This document shows positions 20,166 through 31,154 of a stretch of DNA of 64,000 nucleotides, in pieces. How positions within the stretch are numbered: the first letter of the stretch is position 1; the number at the start of each line of letters is the position of its first letter. The notes under the pieces are model-generated. The model was given only the letters and a program-made list of their open reading frames with translations. It was not told where the DNA came from and did no database searches. Source of the stretch: Micropterix aruncella (lineage: Eukaryota > Arthropoda > Insecta > Lepidoptera > Micropterigidae); NCBI GenBank assembly GCA_944548615.1, contig OX155961.1, positions 28,554,414-28,618,413 of the forward strand. Direction: 5' to 3'. The translations under genes were made by a program, and so were the position numbers.

Positions 20166-20400
20166 TATTTCTCATCGAGGGCATTTTCATACTGAAATGC
20201 CTCTAGCGAGAAAGTAGGTACCTTTGTCTATTAAGAGCTTGTAGTTTGGCGATGGCTTCAGTAAAAAACAATGAGACTTCAAAAAGTCCACAGAAAAAGT
20301 CAATGTCATAAATTTGTCGTGAGGACCACCAAATATTATTGAAAAAAATCACCAAATAGTATTTGTCAAATAAATAGGTATATAATCATTTTCTTTTATT
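20166..20400 (+). repeat. Direct repeat around maT and LINE-X, copy 2
   Basis: Same sequence and orientation as 17590-17840; it begins immediately after the LINE-X tail. The first 48 bp form an imperfect hairpin (TTTCTCATCGAGGGCATTTT with TGAAATGCCTCTAGCGAGAA). Confidence 0.65.
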
Positions 20401-20728
20401 TCAGTTTGGTCCGAGGCTACTACCGGAACTGAGAGTTTTCTTCGGCATAGCTGATGTTTGGGGTTGAAGTATATATTCCTTAAAATAAAACAAGTTATCC
20501 ATTATTGGCTTTTTATTTATGTTTTTTTGACTTTTTGTTATGTTCTGGGGGCAGCTGGGTTTCGTCAGGCCGACGGAGATTCTGCAAAGAATAAATTCAC
20601 ATTATCTTTGGAACGGAACAAAATTGCCTTGTAAAAACCATTTACCCACGAGTAGCGTGAGTTTTGCAGCGTAATACCGATTATTCGTCCTATAATAGTC
20701 TCCATTTCCTTGTTTCTGTCCATAATCG
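20401..20728. other. AT-rich spacer, nothing recognised
   Basis: No gene or repeat seen. Confidence 0.5.
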
Positions 20729-21107
20729 ACTGCGTTAGCGGTGATACGGGACGTTTACAATTTCGGTTTTCTGAAACTAAGGTTTAGGTTTAGAGATGCG
20801 AACGAGGGAATCGTAAGAGTAGGGGGCTTCAAATATTAAATTGAGTAATTTAGTGTGTTATTCCTTCACAATTGTAAAGTTGTAAAATAAATAAAATTAA
20901 ATATACGGTTATCTATTCTGTAAAAAAAAGTACCCTTTCTCGTGCTCAGCGGTGTAGACATCCGCGTATGAAACAAAGCCAACAGTTTTCGTCCGCTTCT
21001 AAAATAATATGTGTTATCAGTAGGTCTTTGAAAAGCGTTAAGTGTTTTTGAAATCTACATGTTTAAATATAACATTATTCTAAATTTATATTTAAAGAAA
21101 CCAAGTA
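20729..21107 (+). repeat. Tandem duplication, unit 1
   Basis: A 379-bp unit beginning ACTGCGTTAGCGGTGA and ending AAAGAAACCAAGT, followed directly by a second, similar unit. No open frame is conserved between the units. Confidence 0.85.
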
Positions 21108-21521
21108 ACTGCGTTAGCGGTGAGACGGGACTATTACAATTTCGGTTTTCTGAAACGAAGGTTCAGGTTTAGGGATGCGAACGAGGGAATCGTAACAGTA
21201 GGGGGCTTCGAATGTTAAATTAAGTAATTTAGTGTGTTATCCCCTCACAATTGTAAAGTTGTAACATAAATGAAATTAAATATACGGTTATCTATTCTTT
21301 AAAAAATAAGTACCCTTTCTCATGCTCAGCGGTGTAGACATCCGCGTTCGAAGCAAAGCCAACAATCCTCCTCATCTCGTCCCTTGTAAAGGTTTTCGTC
21401 CGCTTCTAAAATAATATATTATCAGTACGTCTTTGAAAAGCGGTAAACGTTTTTGAAATCTACATCTACATGTTGTTTAAATATAACATTGTTCTACATT
21501 TACATTTAAAGAAACCAAGTA
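21108..21521 (+). repeat. Tandem duplication, unit 2
   Basis: This 414-bp unit is highly similar to unit 1 but has about 30 extra bases (around CCTCCTCATCTCGTCCC, 21364-21393) that unit 1 lacks. High similarity implies a fairly recent duplication. Confidence 0.85.
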
Positions 21522-21841
21522 AATATGTCAAAATATCAAATTAAATTTAAAATCCCGCATATAGGTTATAGTAAAACGACTTATTTCTACTCTTAGGTTA
21601 TAGTGTTATAATAGCAACTAGATTATTGTTTTCGTAACTTTCTCGTGTCCATATACCTTACTTTGCGCAAGCCATACGACAATCTTGCTTATTTCTTATA
21701 TTTCATTACATAATAACATAAAAGCCAACTGTATACTCATCTATTTTCGGTTCTGCATCGGCCATTTTTGCCCTTACATCCGACTTTTTCTCTTCTGAAC
21801 AGCGCGAAACCACTGATAATTCACCAGAAAAACATAAAACT

Positions 21842-22152
21842 GAAGCTCAAACCACATGATCAATGGCTCAAACCGTCAAAATCGACCTGTTAGATCTCAA
21901 CTCTCAGCTGATTTGAGCGACCAATCAGGGAGCGAGAATTCGACGGAAGTTTGCGAACTGTCACGTTCATTTTTATTGAAACGCATTTTGTATGGGAATC
22001 GTAACTCGCAAGTAAAAGTTGACCGATACTTTTGCCTACAGGTCAACCGATGCCTACAGGTTGCATATTGAAACGGAAAAATGTCAAAAACTGACTATTG
22101 GTTCCACGAAACCTGTACTTGCGAGTAAAAGTACTATATAGAAATCGGCCCT
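21842..22152 (-). repeat. MITE-like repeat ending AGGGCCGATTTCTATAT
   Basis: The right end read on the minus strand, TTAGGGCCGATTTCTATATA followed by ACTTTTACTCGCA, matches the start of the 12891-13090 repeat. The interior repeats TCGCAAGTAAAAGT and ACAGGTCAACCGATGCC words. The left boundary is uncertain. Confidence 0.4.
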
Positions 22153-22795
22153 AATTTGAGCAAAGGTCGCGGCGACGCGTAATTTACGAGCGGAATAAGT
22201 GAATTGTAGGGAGTTTCTTCGATCGTTTACCCAGGAACGAAATCGTCAAACGTAGCGCGAAATTGTACAACGTAGGGGAGGGCGGGGAAAGCGCGGGAGG
22301 CGGTTCTTACCAGCGGATCGCGCATTGTAAATCGGATGTAACAATTACGATGCCGAACAGCGCAGAGTACAAACGCTAGGGCAATTCTATTTTAATTGAC
22401 ACTCCTGTCGCTCGGGTTTCTCTATTTACGCTCATTGATTTGCATTGAAGCGCTTCCCAAATGAAGCTATAAACGAGGAATCGATTTAACTGTATGAATT
22501 GCGTTGTCTATTGCAACATTATATATGGATTAACAACTAACACATCATTCGATAATGTACTAGATAAAGTAAAATGGTGTAAATATTAATTTATTTTATT
22601 TGCTGCATAAAAAAAATAAACACGTGGAAAAATCTGTTGTGTCACCCCAAGATGACTGATTTCATTTGAGAATTAATTTCATAAAAAAATCGATAAGCGC
22701 CCTCTCTCAGCCGGCGGATAAACCTGGTTGGATTCCATTGCGACGCCTCAGGCGGTTTGGGCTAAGCGCCAACATATGGCGTTAACCTCTTAACT
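22153..22795. other. Higher-complexity unique-looking DNA
   Basis: Balanced composition to about 22510 (for example around GGGGAGGGCGGGGAAAGCGC at 22273), no open frame and no repeat in the window. Candidate conserved non-coding DNA. Confidence 0.35.
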
Positions 22796-22996
22796 TAACA
22801 ATTATGTTGTAAAAGTGTGAAACTGACCAGTAGCATTGCTCTGGTTTTTTCTGGCCATACATGTATCTAACTAGATGCCACGAATTTTTCGGGGTTTAAA
22901 TTTCTTTACAGAATATTGTCAAGATGGACGAGCATTTCAGAGCTTTTAATATTATGTAAAAAATAAAATTCCGAGTATTCTCGGGTATCTAAGGGG
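22796..22996. mobile_element. Possible TTAA-type MITE
   Basis: Preceded by TTAA (22792-22795) and followed by TAAT. The ends CCTCTTAACTTA and, reversed, CCCCTTAGATAC are loosely inverted. The right subterminal part has the palindrome CCGAGTATTCTCGG. Similar in plan to the element 51933-52255. Confidence 0.4.
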
Positions 22997-23084
22997 TAAT
23001 CAAAATATATTGTGATATTTTAATATTATTAATCTAGCCTGTATATGAGATATTCTAACCAAAATTTCACAATTTGATTTTGGC

Positions 23085-23440
23085 CCAACAAGGCATCTAT
23101 TTACCTAGGTATCAAGTCTTTAAGTCCAGTATTTCGAGACTGATATATAACTATTGCACCCGCTTCCATGGTGAACTAATTTCAACTGAAATCTAATTTC
23201 AACTCTTGCCATGACCAAATGATGCCTGGATACAAAAATTCAGCTCAATCGGGTTAAGCGTTTTGGCGCTATCGTGGAGGAATACACACACACAGACACA
23301 CAGACAGACAGAAACACAGACAGTCTTAATTGTTTGAGGGAGGCTTAAAATGGATATTTCCGTCTTCATCTACAAAAAAAATAGTGCGTCTCAATACTTT
23401 TCCCATAACTCGGTTGGTGGGCCGGGAAAGTAAAAATTCG
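23085..23440 (+). repeat. Dispersed repeat with AATTCAGCTCAATCGG box, copy 1
   Basis: Contains TGACCAAATGATGCCTGGAT, TTCAGCTCAATCGG, then a (CACAGA)n-like tract, and ends GGGCCGGGAAAGTAAAAA. The same order of blocks appears at 33520-33680 (minus) and 63285-63507 (plus). Comparable sequences are common at 3' ends of insect RTE-type or SINE-like elements; class not proven here. Confidence 0.6.
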
Positions 23441-24209
23441 TACACCTGAAACAGAGATATAACGTTCTATAGCATGACTTCGAAGAGCACAGGATTATTC
23501 TGTAAACGCTGCAAAATGGAAATTTCTTCAGAACAACTGACCTGATTTTCAGGACATAATGTTCTTGGCCGCCAAGCATAGTATTCCTTTGTATTGATTT
23601 TTATAGAAACCTAATGAATTTGACCGTAGAGTCCATTTTAAAGTGAATTTGCCGACAGTGATTCATGTTAGCTTAGATGCTCTGGAGAGGAATGAGACAC
23701 ATAATGACAAAGAGTAATATTGAAACAGGGCCTAGCACAAGCATTTGGAATTCTCTACATCAGCCGCTCAGTTTTCAGGCAGGCATGATCCGTACCTACA
23801 CATAGTGCCATAGTCCATAATATATAATATTAAGGCTTTTACAATTAGTTTTCTGACTGTGACACTGAGATGTCCTCGAATTCTTTAAGGGTCCTTGACA
23901 CGAGCGCCATATAATTTTCTGATGGCGTGATCTTCAAATCGCAATTTGAATTCAAATAGTAGTCACAACCAGTTTACAATATGGGAATCTTCAATCCGTT
24001 TGTCGATATTCCAAGAAAATATTTACTATAATTTTAGCTATTACCGTCATGGATCAAAGCCATGTCAATTGGACAAAGTCGTCAGATTTTTAATATTATT
24101 ATTAGTCTCTCAGCATAAACAGGTCGATCGTGATTTATCGGATATATGAGCTCAGTGTCGTCTGCACGTACATAGTACAATCGATGCCCGAAGTTTGTTA
24201 TTATATTTT
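23441..24209. other. Unassigned DNA
   Basis: No recognisable gene. Short open frames only. Confidence 0.45.
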
Positions 24210-24995
24210 ATTTATTTATTTATTTATTTATTTAAAGAAATGAGCATTTTTTAAAACTACAGTACATTACATATTATCATTAGAGTCTTCGTTGTAAATA
24301 GTAGCAATAAAGAGAGTACCGCAGCCCAGTCCTTCTTTAGATCAACGCTTCCTAACTAGGCCTAGGCCCGTACTAAGGCAAGCGTACCAAGAAAATAGTG
24401 GCTTGTGCATACTTTAAACTACATATGTTAAAAGAGATTTTTTTTAAAACAAAAATAGTATCTAATAATATTAGGACTTGAGGCAATAAACAATGTATGT
24501 AGAAATTAATCATTACTCTAAAAACTAGGTCGTTGATATGTCAATGCGTCTGTCAGTCTGTCAGTCTGCAAATTATATTTATAAAATACCTATCATAAAA
24601 CACAATCAAATTAATTTCAATAACACGAAAAAGGTAAATAATAAATAGGAATTGCAATAAATAGTGAAATAATCAAATTGAAATAATTATGGAGGTAAAA
24701 AGGAATTATTATAAATAATAAAAAAATCAAATTGAAATGGTCAGAGGATTATCAAATTGAAATAGTCAATTATGCATAAAATGTGCATAAAATGTGCATA
24801 TCCGATGTATAATAGCGAAAACAAGACGGTGTCGTGAATGGATCCATGGGGTACCCCTGTCTATAAAAAGCAAAGATTGTCGACTAGACGAATCTTTTAT
24901 CCCTACTTTGTGTCGACGATTGGATACATATCTCGAAAGCAATTTGCAGGACCAAAGAAAATCCTAGGTGGAGAAACTTCGCCAGCACTAGTAAT
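24210..24995 (-). mobile_element. LINE relic, minus strand, with (AAAT)n tail
   Basis: The minus strand runs from an RT palm fragment (24995 to about 24770; LLSRYVSNRR, then GVPHGSIHDTVLFSLLYIGY, matching the GVPQGSILGPLLFLIYINDL motif) through an AT-rich stretch. It continues into a 3' UTR sharing CCTAGGCCCGTACTAAGGCA with the fragment 2691-2918, then an (AAAT)n tail (24210-24236). The YADD box and later RT motifs are missing, so a large internal deletion must have occurred. Confidence 0.6.
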
Positions 24996-25149
24996 ATTCT
25001 ATTGACACCCTCTAGCACACATTATTATGAAACAAATCTCTTCTTCATCTTCTTAGGGTGTCTCTCCAACTAGTAAAAGTTAGCAGCCAGCTCTGCATAT
25101 TTCTTTTTGTCTTTCGCTAGGCAAAACAATTCTGCGACACTCGTAATTC

Positions 25150-25464
25150 CGGTTCATTCTAAAAGTTGTCTATTACGCACTTGCTCACAGCATTATATCA
25201 TATGGGATTCTTGGTTGGGGCGGTGCAGCACTATCACACCTCGATCCACTTGTTAAAGCTCAGAAGGCGCTGTTAAGAGTTGTCAACAAAACACCGTTGA
25301 GATACCCGTCTGAGCAACTTTTTCGTGAGTTCTCTGTTCTTAACGTACGGCAAACATTTGCTAAAACGATAATACTCTATTATCACAAACATAAAGAATT
25401 GCACCAGCACACAACCCATAAAATTATTACACGAGCGATAACAAATAGTTCCCAAACTGAATAG
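25150..25464 (+). pseudogene. LINE pol C-terminal fragment
   Basis: 105 open codons read VVYYALAHSIISYGILGWGG, then LDPLVKAQKALLRVV, PLRYPSEQLFREFSVLNV, and end with TNSSQTE. This is the post-palm region of CR1/jockey-like RTs, where YGI..WG and L...QK..LR are conserved. The frame ends at a premature TAG. The catalytic region is missing (5' truncation). Confidence 0.8.
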
Positions 25465-25985
25465 TACCCATGCACAGAGACATTTTCTTTACTTGGCACC
25501 GTCGTTGTTCAATAAAACTAAGGATATACCCGGCATTTATACTCAAGGTATTAATATAAAAATAAATATAAATAAAAAAAGACTAACCCACTGGTTGATC
25601 ACCCAGGGAAGGAAAGAAACCGAAAAATTAATTTGCTTTATTCCTATCTAACTTAACATTCCTAACACATTATTATGAACCTACCATATATTTATGATTA
25701 TTATTATTTATGATTATTATATATTATTATTATTATTATCACATACCTTTTTAGATTATTTGAAATTTTATTTTTTACTAAAATTTTACTTTACTTGGTT
25801 TTATTTTTCACGGCATTCTTCAACGTAATTTTTTATTTAGCATTAGGCAGTACCTAATTATACGAATCTGAGCCTACCTTAGTGCGGGCGTCTCGTGCGA
25901 TCTAGTTAGGTTAGGTTTAATTCATTTGTAACTGATACTATGATTTTTTGTAAAATAAAGAATTTGAATTTGAATTTGAATTTGA
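25150..25985 (+). mobile_element. LINE relic, plus strand, with GAATTT repeat tail
   Basis: 5'-truncated copy: pol C-terminal fragment 25150-25464, an AT-rich 3' UTR containing CTTAGTGCGGGCGTCTCG, and a tail of repeated GAATTT units (25961-25987). It lies head to tail opposite the minus-strand relic at 24210-24995. Confidence 0.7.
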
Positions 25986-26299
25986 AATTCTAGAATGTTC
26001 CGCAACCAATATTTCAGTCTACGGCCTGGACTCCACTTCCCTGAAACTTGTATAAAATTGCAAGATATAATAAAATTATCTAAAATAATAATATCAGGTT
26101 TGATTTTTTTTACTATAAGGTATTAAAATGATAAATATTATTTATTATAAAACATAAAAAAATATTTATAATATTCAATATTTCATTATTTATTATAATC
26201 GAATTTAGTTATCTATGTACTTACCATATTATTTCATAAATATGATTAGCTATATACATTGTAATATTTATACAGATTATTATATTATATTGTATATTA

Positions 26300-26562
26300 A
26301 ATTTTAATTAGTACATGTACTATTTCTAAAAATAAAATGTTAGTCAATTTATTTCTTTATAAATTAAATCGCTAATTTTAATTGTTTACTCTGACCCGCC
26401 TAGATACAGGACATTACAGTCCTAGTTACGTGGGCACCGCCCATTTGCTAACTTTGCGTGTTAAATTTTTCCGAGTTACTTTATAACATTGGTAATAATG
26501 TGGCTATGTGCATAAAAATATGAATAAAGTACTAAATAAATAAATAAATAAATAAATAGTCA
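26300..26562 (+). mobile_element. LINE-Y 3' UTR fragment, copy 1
   Basis: Shares TTTACTCTGACCCGCCTAGA, GTCCTAGTTACGTGGGCA, TTTTCCGAGTTACTTTATAA and an (AAAT)n tail with 51195-51470 and, reversed, with the 3' end of the LINE at 37990-39790. Only the 3' UTR was inserted or retained. Confidence 0.75.
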
Positions 26563-27235
26563 AAAGTTAGAAATAGTTAAAATAATAAAAGACGATTAAA
26601 AAGAATAATTTAATTATAAAGCATTAAAATGGTCTTTGCATTAAAATACTTATCTAAAAATATTAAATGGTAGCCAATAGTCAAACTGTAATAAAATAGT
26701 TCAAAATAGTATAATTTATTCAGTGATATGTTTCATGCAATTAAATAGCATGAGATAAAATAACTTCCGTAAAAATAAATGCCTGAAACTCGCCGAGTGC
26801 CCTCACAATAAAGGCGTCAAATTATAATGGTAAAATCAATACTCACTCCAACTGTGTCTGAAGTGTAACAATTAATTTTTAAAGCCCTGCCCCGAGAGGG
26901 GAGCGCTCTGAATTCGCAATCAGTGACGGGTTAAATAGAGAGAATATAAAACCAAGCGCGCATAAATACAATAAGCAAGTTGAGGGTTGCGAATTTTAAG
27001 CTCTGTAACACTACGGAGTGGAGAAAATTAAGTCTAGCGAAGAAAGGGCTTTCCACGCATAACAGGGAAAATTGTAAAGAGTAGCCGGCCATATTATGTG
27101 GGCACTTAAGTTGTTAACTACCTCGGGCGAACCCGCCACCCCAGAAAGTAATGTGCCTATACATCACAGAAGTAATACGGAGATTTAGAATGCCATATAT
27201 TATTCAACCTGCATATTGAAGTGCCTAATTACTAT
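26563..27235. other. Unassigned DNA with a small CTAG-650 fragment
   Basis: Around 27110-27150 the words GTTAACTACCTCGGGCGAAC and CCCGCCACC resemble the reversed end of CTAG-650. The rest is not recognised. Confidence 0.4.
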
Positions 27236-27860
27236 GGGAGCTAATGGCCCCTTGCTGAGTTGGCCACGAAAACCCATTCTGTTCAGGGTTGGCCACACTC
27301 ACGGGTCAACACTCATCCGGCGGTCCCCACGCATGAAATGCGGAATCAACCTTCTGGCGCTCCTGGACGGTCTGCGCACCGTGCGGCGTTGGCCAATCGA
27401 CTGTGCACTCTGACTAACAGTCGGGGGAGTCTGGAAGCAGTACTGTTTCCTATATAGAGCGGGGGTGGTTGCACCTTACGGCGACTGCTCTTGAAACGAC
27501 CATCGGCTACCCGATCCTGGGCGAACAGCCGGGCAAAGGACGCGGTGGTCCGCGATAAATTCGGTTTACACCGTTTTACCGCTTCGTAAGGGAGAGGGCC
27601 GCGCAAGCGACCTCGGGCTCGTAACCAATCGAGAGACTGGAGTAATCTAGTCGAAATTGGAAGTAAGGGCGTGATTGTAAGCCCGCTGGGTAACACTCCT
27701 GGCTATGTCGCGGTTAAGGCGTTGGTCTTTTACGGGCATGTGGCGGAGGTTGACGGTGGACTACTTTTGTCTTCTGCGCTCACTTCAGGGAGACAGGACG
27801 ACTAATCGTTAAAACTTCCTGAGGTGGCGGGCTCGCCCGTTGCAGTTGACAACTCTAGTT
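27236..27860 (+). repeat. CTAG-650 repeat family, copy C
   Basis: A 625-bp copy with both ends: GGGAGCTAATGGCCCCTTGC at the start and TTGACAACTCTAGTT at the end. It has a deletion of the GCGAGCC...TAGG block present in other copies (around 27341). It is closely similar to copies A and D. The hairpin ACGGGCTCGCCCGT type sequence (here GCGGGCTCGCCCGT) precedes the end. Confidence 0.8.
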
Positions 27861-28564
27861 GCCTAAAAACAATGTTTTGAAACCTGTATATTAAAAATTG
27901 ACTACCAAATTAAAAAAAAATACTTTTTATGTAAATACTAATAAAATAATAAGAACTAATGGAACTATTTGTTTGTTATTAAATTATTGTTTTATTTCGT
28001 GACAGGATACCGTATAGACATGTTTATAGCACCAATTATAGTGTGCAGCCGTACTGCTATACCACGAGCGCCACCATATTGAACATAAGAGAAGATTGAT
28101 ATTTTTTGGAACTATGAATGCCATCTGCTCGTTGCGTTTCGTAGTAAAAACCTAGCTGCCAAAACGTACTATAGCGCTCTAGCAATCTGATACATTATAT
28201 AATAAATATTATATAATACCCTCAGGTTAAATCACCCCATACATACTCCACCCCAATTATTTTAAACAAGAGAATGATATCTCTTTACTGATCTGGTTTT
28301 AATTAATGATCTGGAATTATACATATAAACAGGTTACCGTTCGTATGTATAATTTTGTGTTTTATTTTTTATTATTTTATTAAATGGTTTATTCACGAGA
28401 ATATATGCATTAAAATAGAAGTATTTACTTCAAAGAGAACATTACAATATATTATCATCACAATATCATCCGGTGGTTAAAATTTAAAAAATAAATTATT
28501 CCGAGTCGTTTGCAATATTTTAGGAAAAATTAATAAGTACATATTGTGGATATGATAGGCAACT
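27861..28564. other. AT-rich DNA, nothing recognised
   Basis: No gene or repeat assignment. Confidence 0.5.
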
Positions 28565-28662
28565 TAAGGAGGGAGCCTGGCTTGGAAGGCAAAAAAAACA
28601 TAAAGTAAAAAAAAATTAAACCATTGTGTTTTTTGGCCTTCTAAAACAGGCTCCCCCCTTAT
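28565..28662. mobile_element. ~100-bp hairpin MITE
   Basis: The left arm (AGGAGGGAGCCTGG, then GAAGGCAAAAAA) and the right arm reversed (GGGGGGAGCCTG, then GAAGGCCAAAAAA) pair over most of 38 positions, with an AT-rich centre. No coding capacity. Confidence 0.55.
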
Positions 28663-28921
28663 ATAAAGAGAGAGGTTTTATGACGTGGAAAAAACAAAAA
28701 GTTTAGGGAACAGTTTCTAGGGCTGAATTCTCTATTTTTTGTTTATCTTCATTTAGACATAAAAAACGTTTTCTAAAATTCTAAAAGAAGAAGGGAAAAC
28801 TTGTGAAGTCGTTAGGCCGAATTACCTATTATATTTGCTAGAAAAAGGTGAAATATTGAATGTGAAATCTAAGACCATCGCGCCTGATTAACGTTATAAA
28901 CAACAAAGAACGGATTTAGGA
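28663..28921. other. AT-rich spacer
   Basis: No gene seen. Confidence 0.5.
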
Positions 28922-28972
28922 AAGTTTGTAACACCCGACGTTTCGGTCATGTTGCAACCGCCGTTGTCCAGA
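28922..28972 (-). repeat. GAAACGTCGG repeat terminus, copy 2
   Basis: Reverse complement GACAACGGCGGTTGCAACAT, then GACCGAAACGTCGGGTGTTA; matches 130-183. A GTTGTCCA-type duplication lies just beyond (28967-28998). Confidence 0.45.
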
Positions 28973-30718
28973 GTACGCTCCTGTCTATAATGGACAACGG
29001 TGCTTCAAAATTCACGCTAATCCCTATACACTGATCAATTTGAAATTTGGCGAGAGTATAAGATTAGCAAAAATATTTCATGGAGATTAAAATAATATGA
29101 AAGACTGAGTTGCATACTTTTCTGATATGCTGTATTGGGGCCAAGTATCGTGACGCTTTAGATATTCAAGCGACTTATAGAAACAAAGTAATCAAAAGAT
29201 GGATTTATACGCTTCTCAGGGATTTAACATTTTTTTGGGGAAAATATTATTTACTCGACATACCTAACTACTATCACAGATCATGAAGCCAATCGATATT
29301 AGTTTGTTTCAGAATTGCAGGATGCGCAATTGTTATGGTTCATAAGGTTCATATCATAAGGTATCATAAGGTTTAATTTAAAATGCCAGAAACCTCATTA
29401 GGATCCAGGCACTATCACCATTGACTATATGGCGTATTGGAATGCTCAATACCGTACTATAATTTGCAGCCAGAATTTTACTGGAAATGCAACGTTTAGA
29501 CGGTCCCAGTACCAAAAACATATAAATATTCTCTTATTATATTCAAAATGTTTTTGTACTTTAGATTGTACTCTAAAACCCCTATACGTTATCCTATCTT
29601 GAAGTGAAATAATAATATTATAACAAACCAATTTTGAAATCATAGCTTTTAATATTTTAATATTATTTACATAAATGTAATTTTTCCAGATAGATTATGT
29701 TAAATTATATATCTCCGTAATATTTCTGTCATGTAGTCAACCTATATTAAAATGCGATAGGTGGGAGTAAACACTAAAAGTTATAATATTGCTATCGTCG
29801 GTTACATTATTGGGGTTTTATTAGCAATCGGTTATTTATGAAAACCTTTCAATATAAATGTTATTATATTGTAGATGATGAAGTAAATAGGTATTAGTTA
29901 AGCTTTCAATTCTATCAGCGCAACCTTTATTTCGCCGGCACAGAAAGGTTACCAAAATATACTACAGAGAGGAATAATCCAATACCATATATAATAAATT
30001 AAATTACCTTAATATTATCAACATGCCCTTCTAAACGAACTCACCTCCGTCACATACCAGAGAATTGAGAATAAAATAAAACAGCTGCATTGAGTTCAAA
30101 GATCTTCTCGTGGATGGTAGACGGGCTCTTATCCATTTATTTTCTTTGGGAATCGAGTAACCGAATCAGTTACCTGCACTCGACAAAGTAAACCGAATTA
30201 AATAAATAAACACGACGAGAAACCCGCTTATGTTTTGCTTTGCGTATTCCGTGTGTGCGATTTCTTGGTAAATATCCATCATCACCAGCAAAAATTTAAC
30301 GACACACTGCGTCACACGCATTTGATCCATCGCACACATAAAGCCTCCGAGGGTGCGGCGTAAAGCCTCCTTCTGGCTTTGCAATAATGGCTTCGGCGAT
30401 ATTCAGACAGGAATAAATCAGAGCGAAACTTTGACGCTGGCATTTCTCCGGAGATTCGGAGGAGAATCTAGTTTCGGCTGGGTTCAGAAGCGATCGAACA
30501 TGGCCATAGCCACTAGGGGATGATCCGTCGATTGAAATTCGTGGAAGAAAGTTGTATTGCATCTGGCTCGATAAGTGAACCGGGGGATTGGTAGTGCTTT
30601 GTGAATGAAATCAGTGATCGTATCTATTTAGGATTTCGCAATTTTAGACCATTGATTAAATAGCGTATTAGATTGCACAATGCAGTAGTACGATTTGGCA
30701 GCTAGGATTTTACTAGAT
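28973..30718. other. Unassigned DNA; 30.0-30.6 kb of higher complexity
   Basis: AT-rich to about 30000. From 30000 to 30640 composition is balanced and no repeat is seen. The minus frames 30166-30384 and 30296-30562 (72 and 88 codons) lack recognisable domains. A minus-strand GTGCAG followed by GTAACT near 30175 resembles a splice donor but is unsupported. Confidence 0.35.
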
Positions 30719-31124
30719 CAGGGGTTCCCAAACTTATTGACCCCGTGACCCACTTTTTAAAATCACAATATTTTGCGACCCAGCGAGAACTTTTTCAGAA
30801 AAGTTAGTGTGTGGTTTGATGTAAAAAATAAATAATTCATTTGTAAGTATCATAAGTAAGTCTTTATTTTGTAGGAAATTCTAATGTGCGACAATACAAA
30901 AAATAGAAACTAAAAACTACGTTTACCTAAGAACAACCTACTTACGAAATAATTCAGTGTGACGGATGAGCTTGATTTCTATTTTCCCAAATTACAGCTT
31001 CTACGTCAACTTTAATGCGAGATATTTTTAAGCGCAGAGAATTTGACAAATCTAGCTTGTTCCTGTACTCTGTCTTTATACTTGTCATTGCAGAGAAACC
31101 TATTTCACACAAATACGACGTTAT
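30719..31124 (-). mobile_element. hAT element terminal relic
   Basis: The end at 30719 reads CAGGGGTTCCCAAACT, the form of hAT-superfamily terminal repeats. About 230 bp inside lies the C-terminal part of the transposase on the minus strand (30954-31124). The rest of the transposase and the other terminal repeat are absent, so this is a one-ended fragment. An 8-bp target duplication cannot be tested. Confidence 0.75.
30954..31124 (-). pseudogene. hAT transposase C-terminal dimerisation domain fragment
   Basis: 57 codons (56 residues plus TGA) read TSYLCEIGFSAMTSIKTE, then YRNKLDLSNSLRLKIS, and end QAHPSH. This is the conserved hAT dimerisation block (CE..FS....IKT..RN.L) near the C-terminus of hAT transposases and their ZBED/ZMYM-like relatives. 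There is no start codon and no upstream homology, so only the C-terminus remains. The stop position and the nearby CAGGGG terminus fit the natural end of such an element. Confidence 0.8.
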
Positions 31125-31125
31125 A

Positions 31126-31154
31126 TAGGTTAGGTTATGTTAGGTTAGGTTAGG
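31126..31154 (+). repeat. Short interstitial TTAGG tract
   Basis: Five TTAGG-type units with one TTATG variant, followed at about 31240-31259 by another GGTTAGTTTAGGTTAGG. TTAGG is the insect telomere unit; a tract this short may also be simple sequence. Confidence 0.6.

Noticed and set aside
17590..20400. LTR retrotransposon with the two ~230-bp direct repeats as LTRs
   Set aside because: No TG..CA ends, primer-binding site, polypurine tract, gag or pol; the interior is a maT relic and a LINE.
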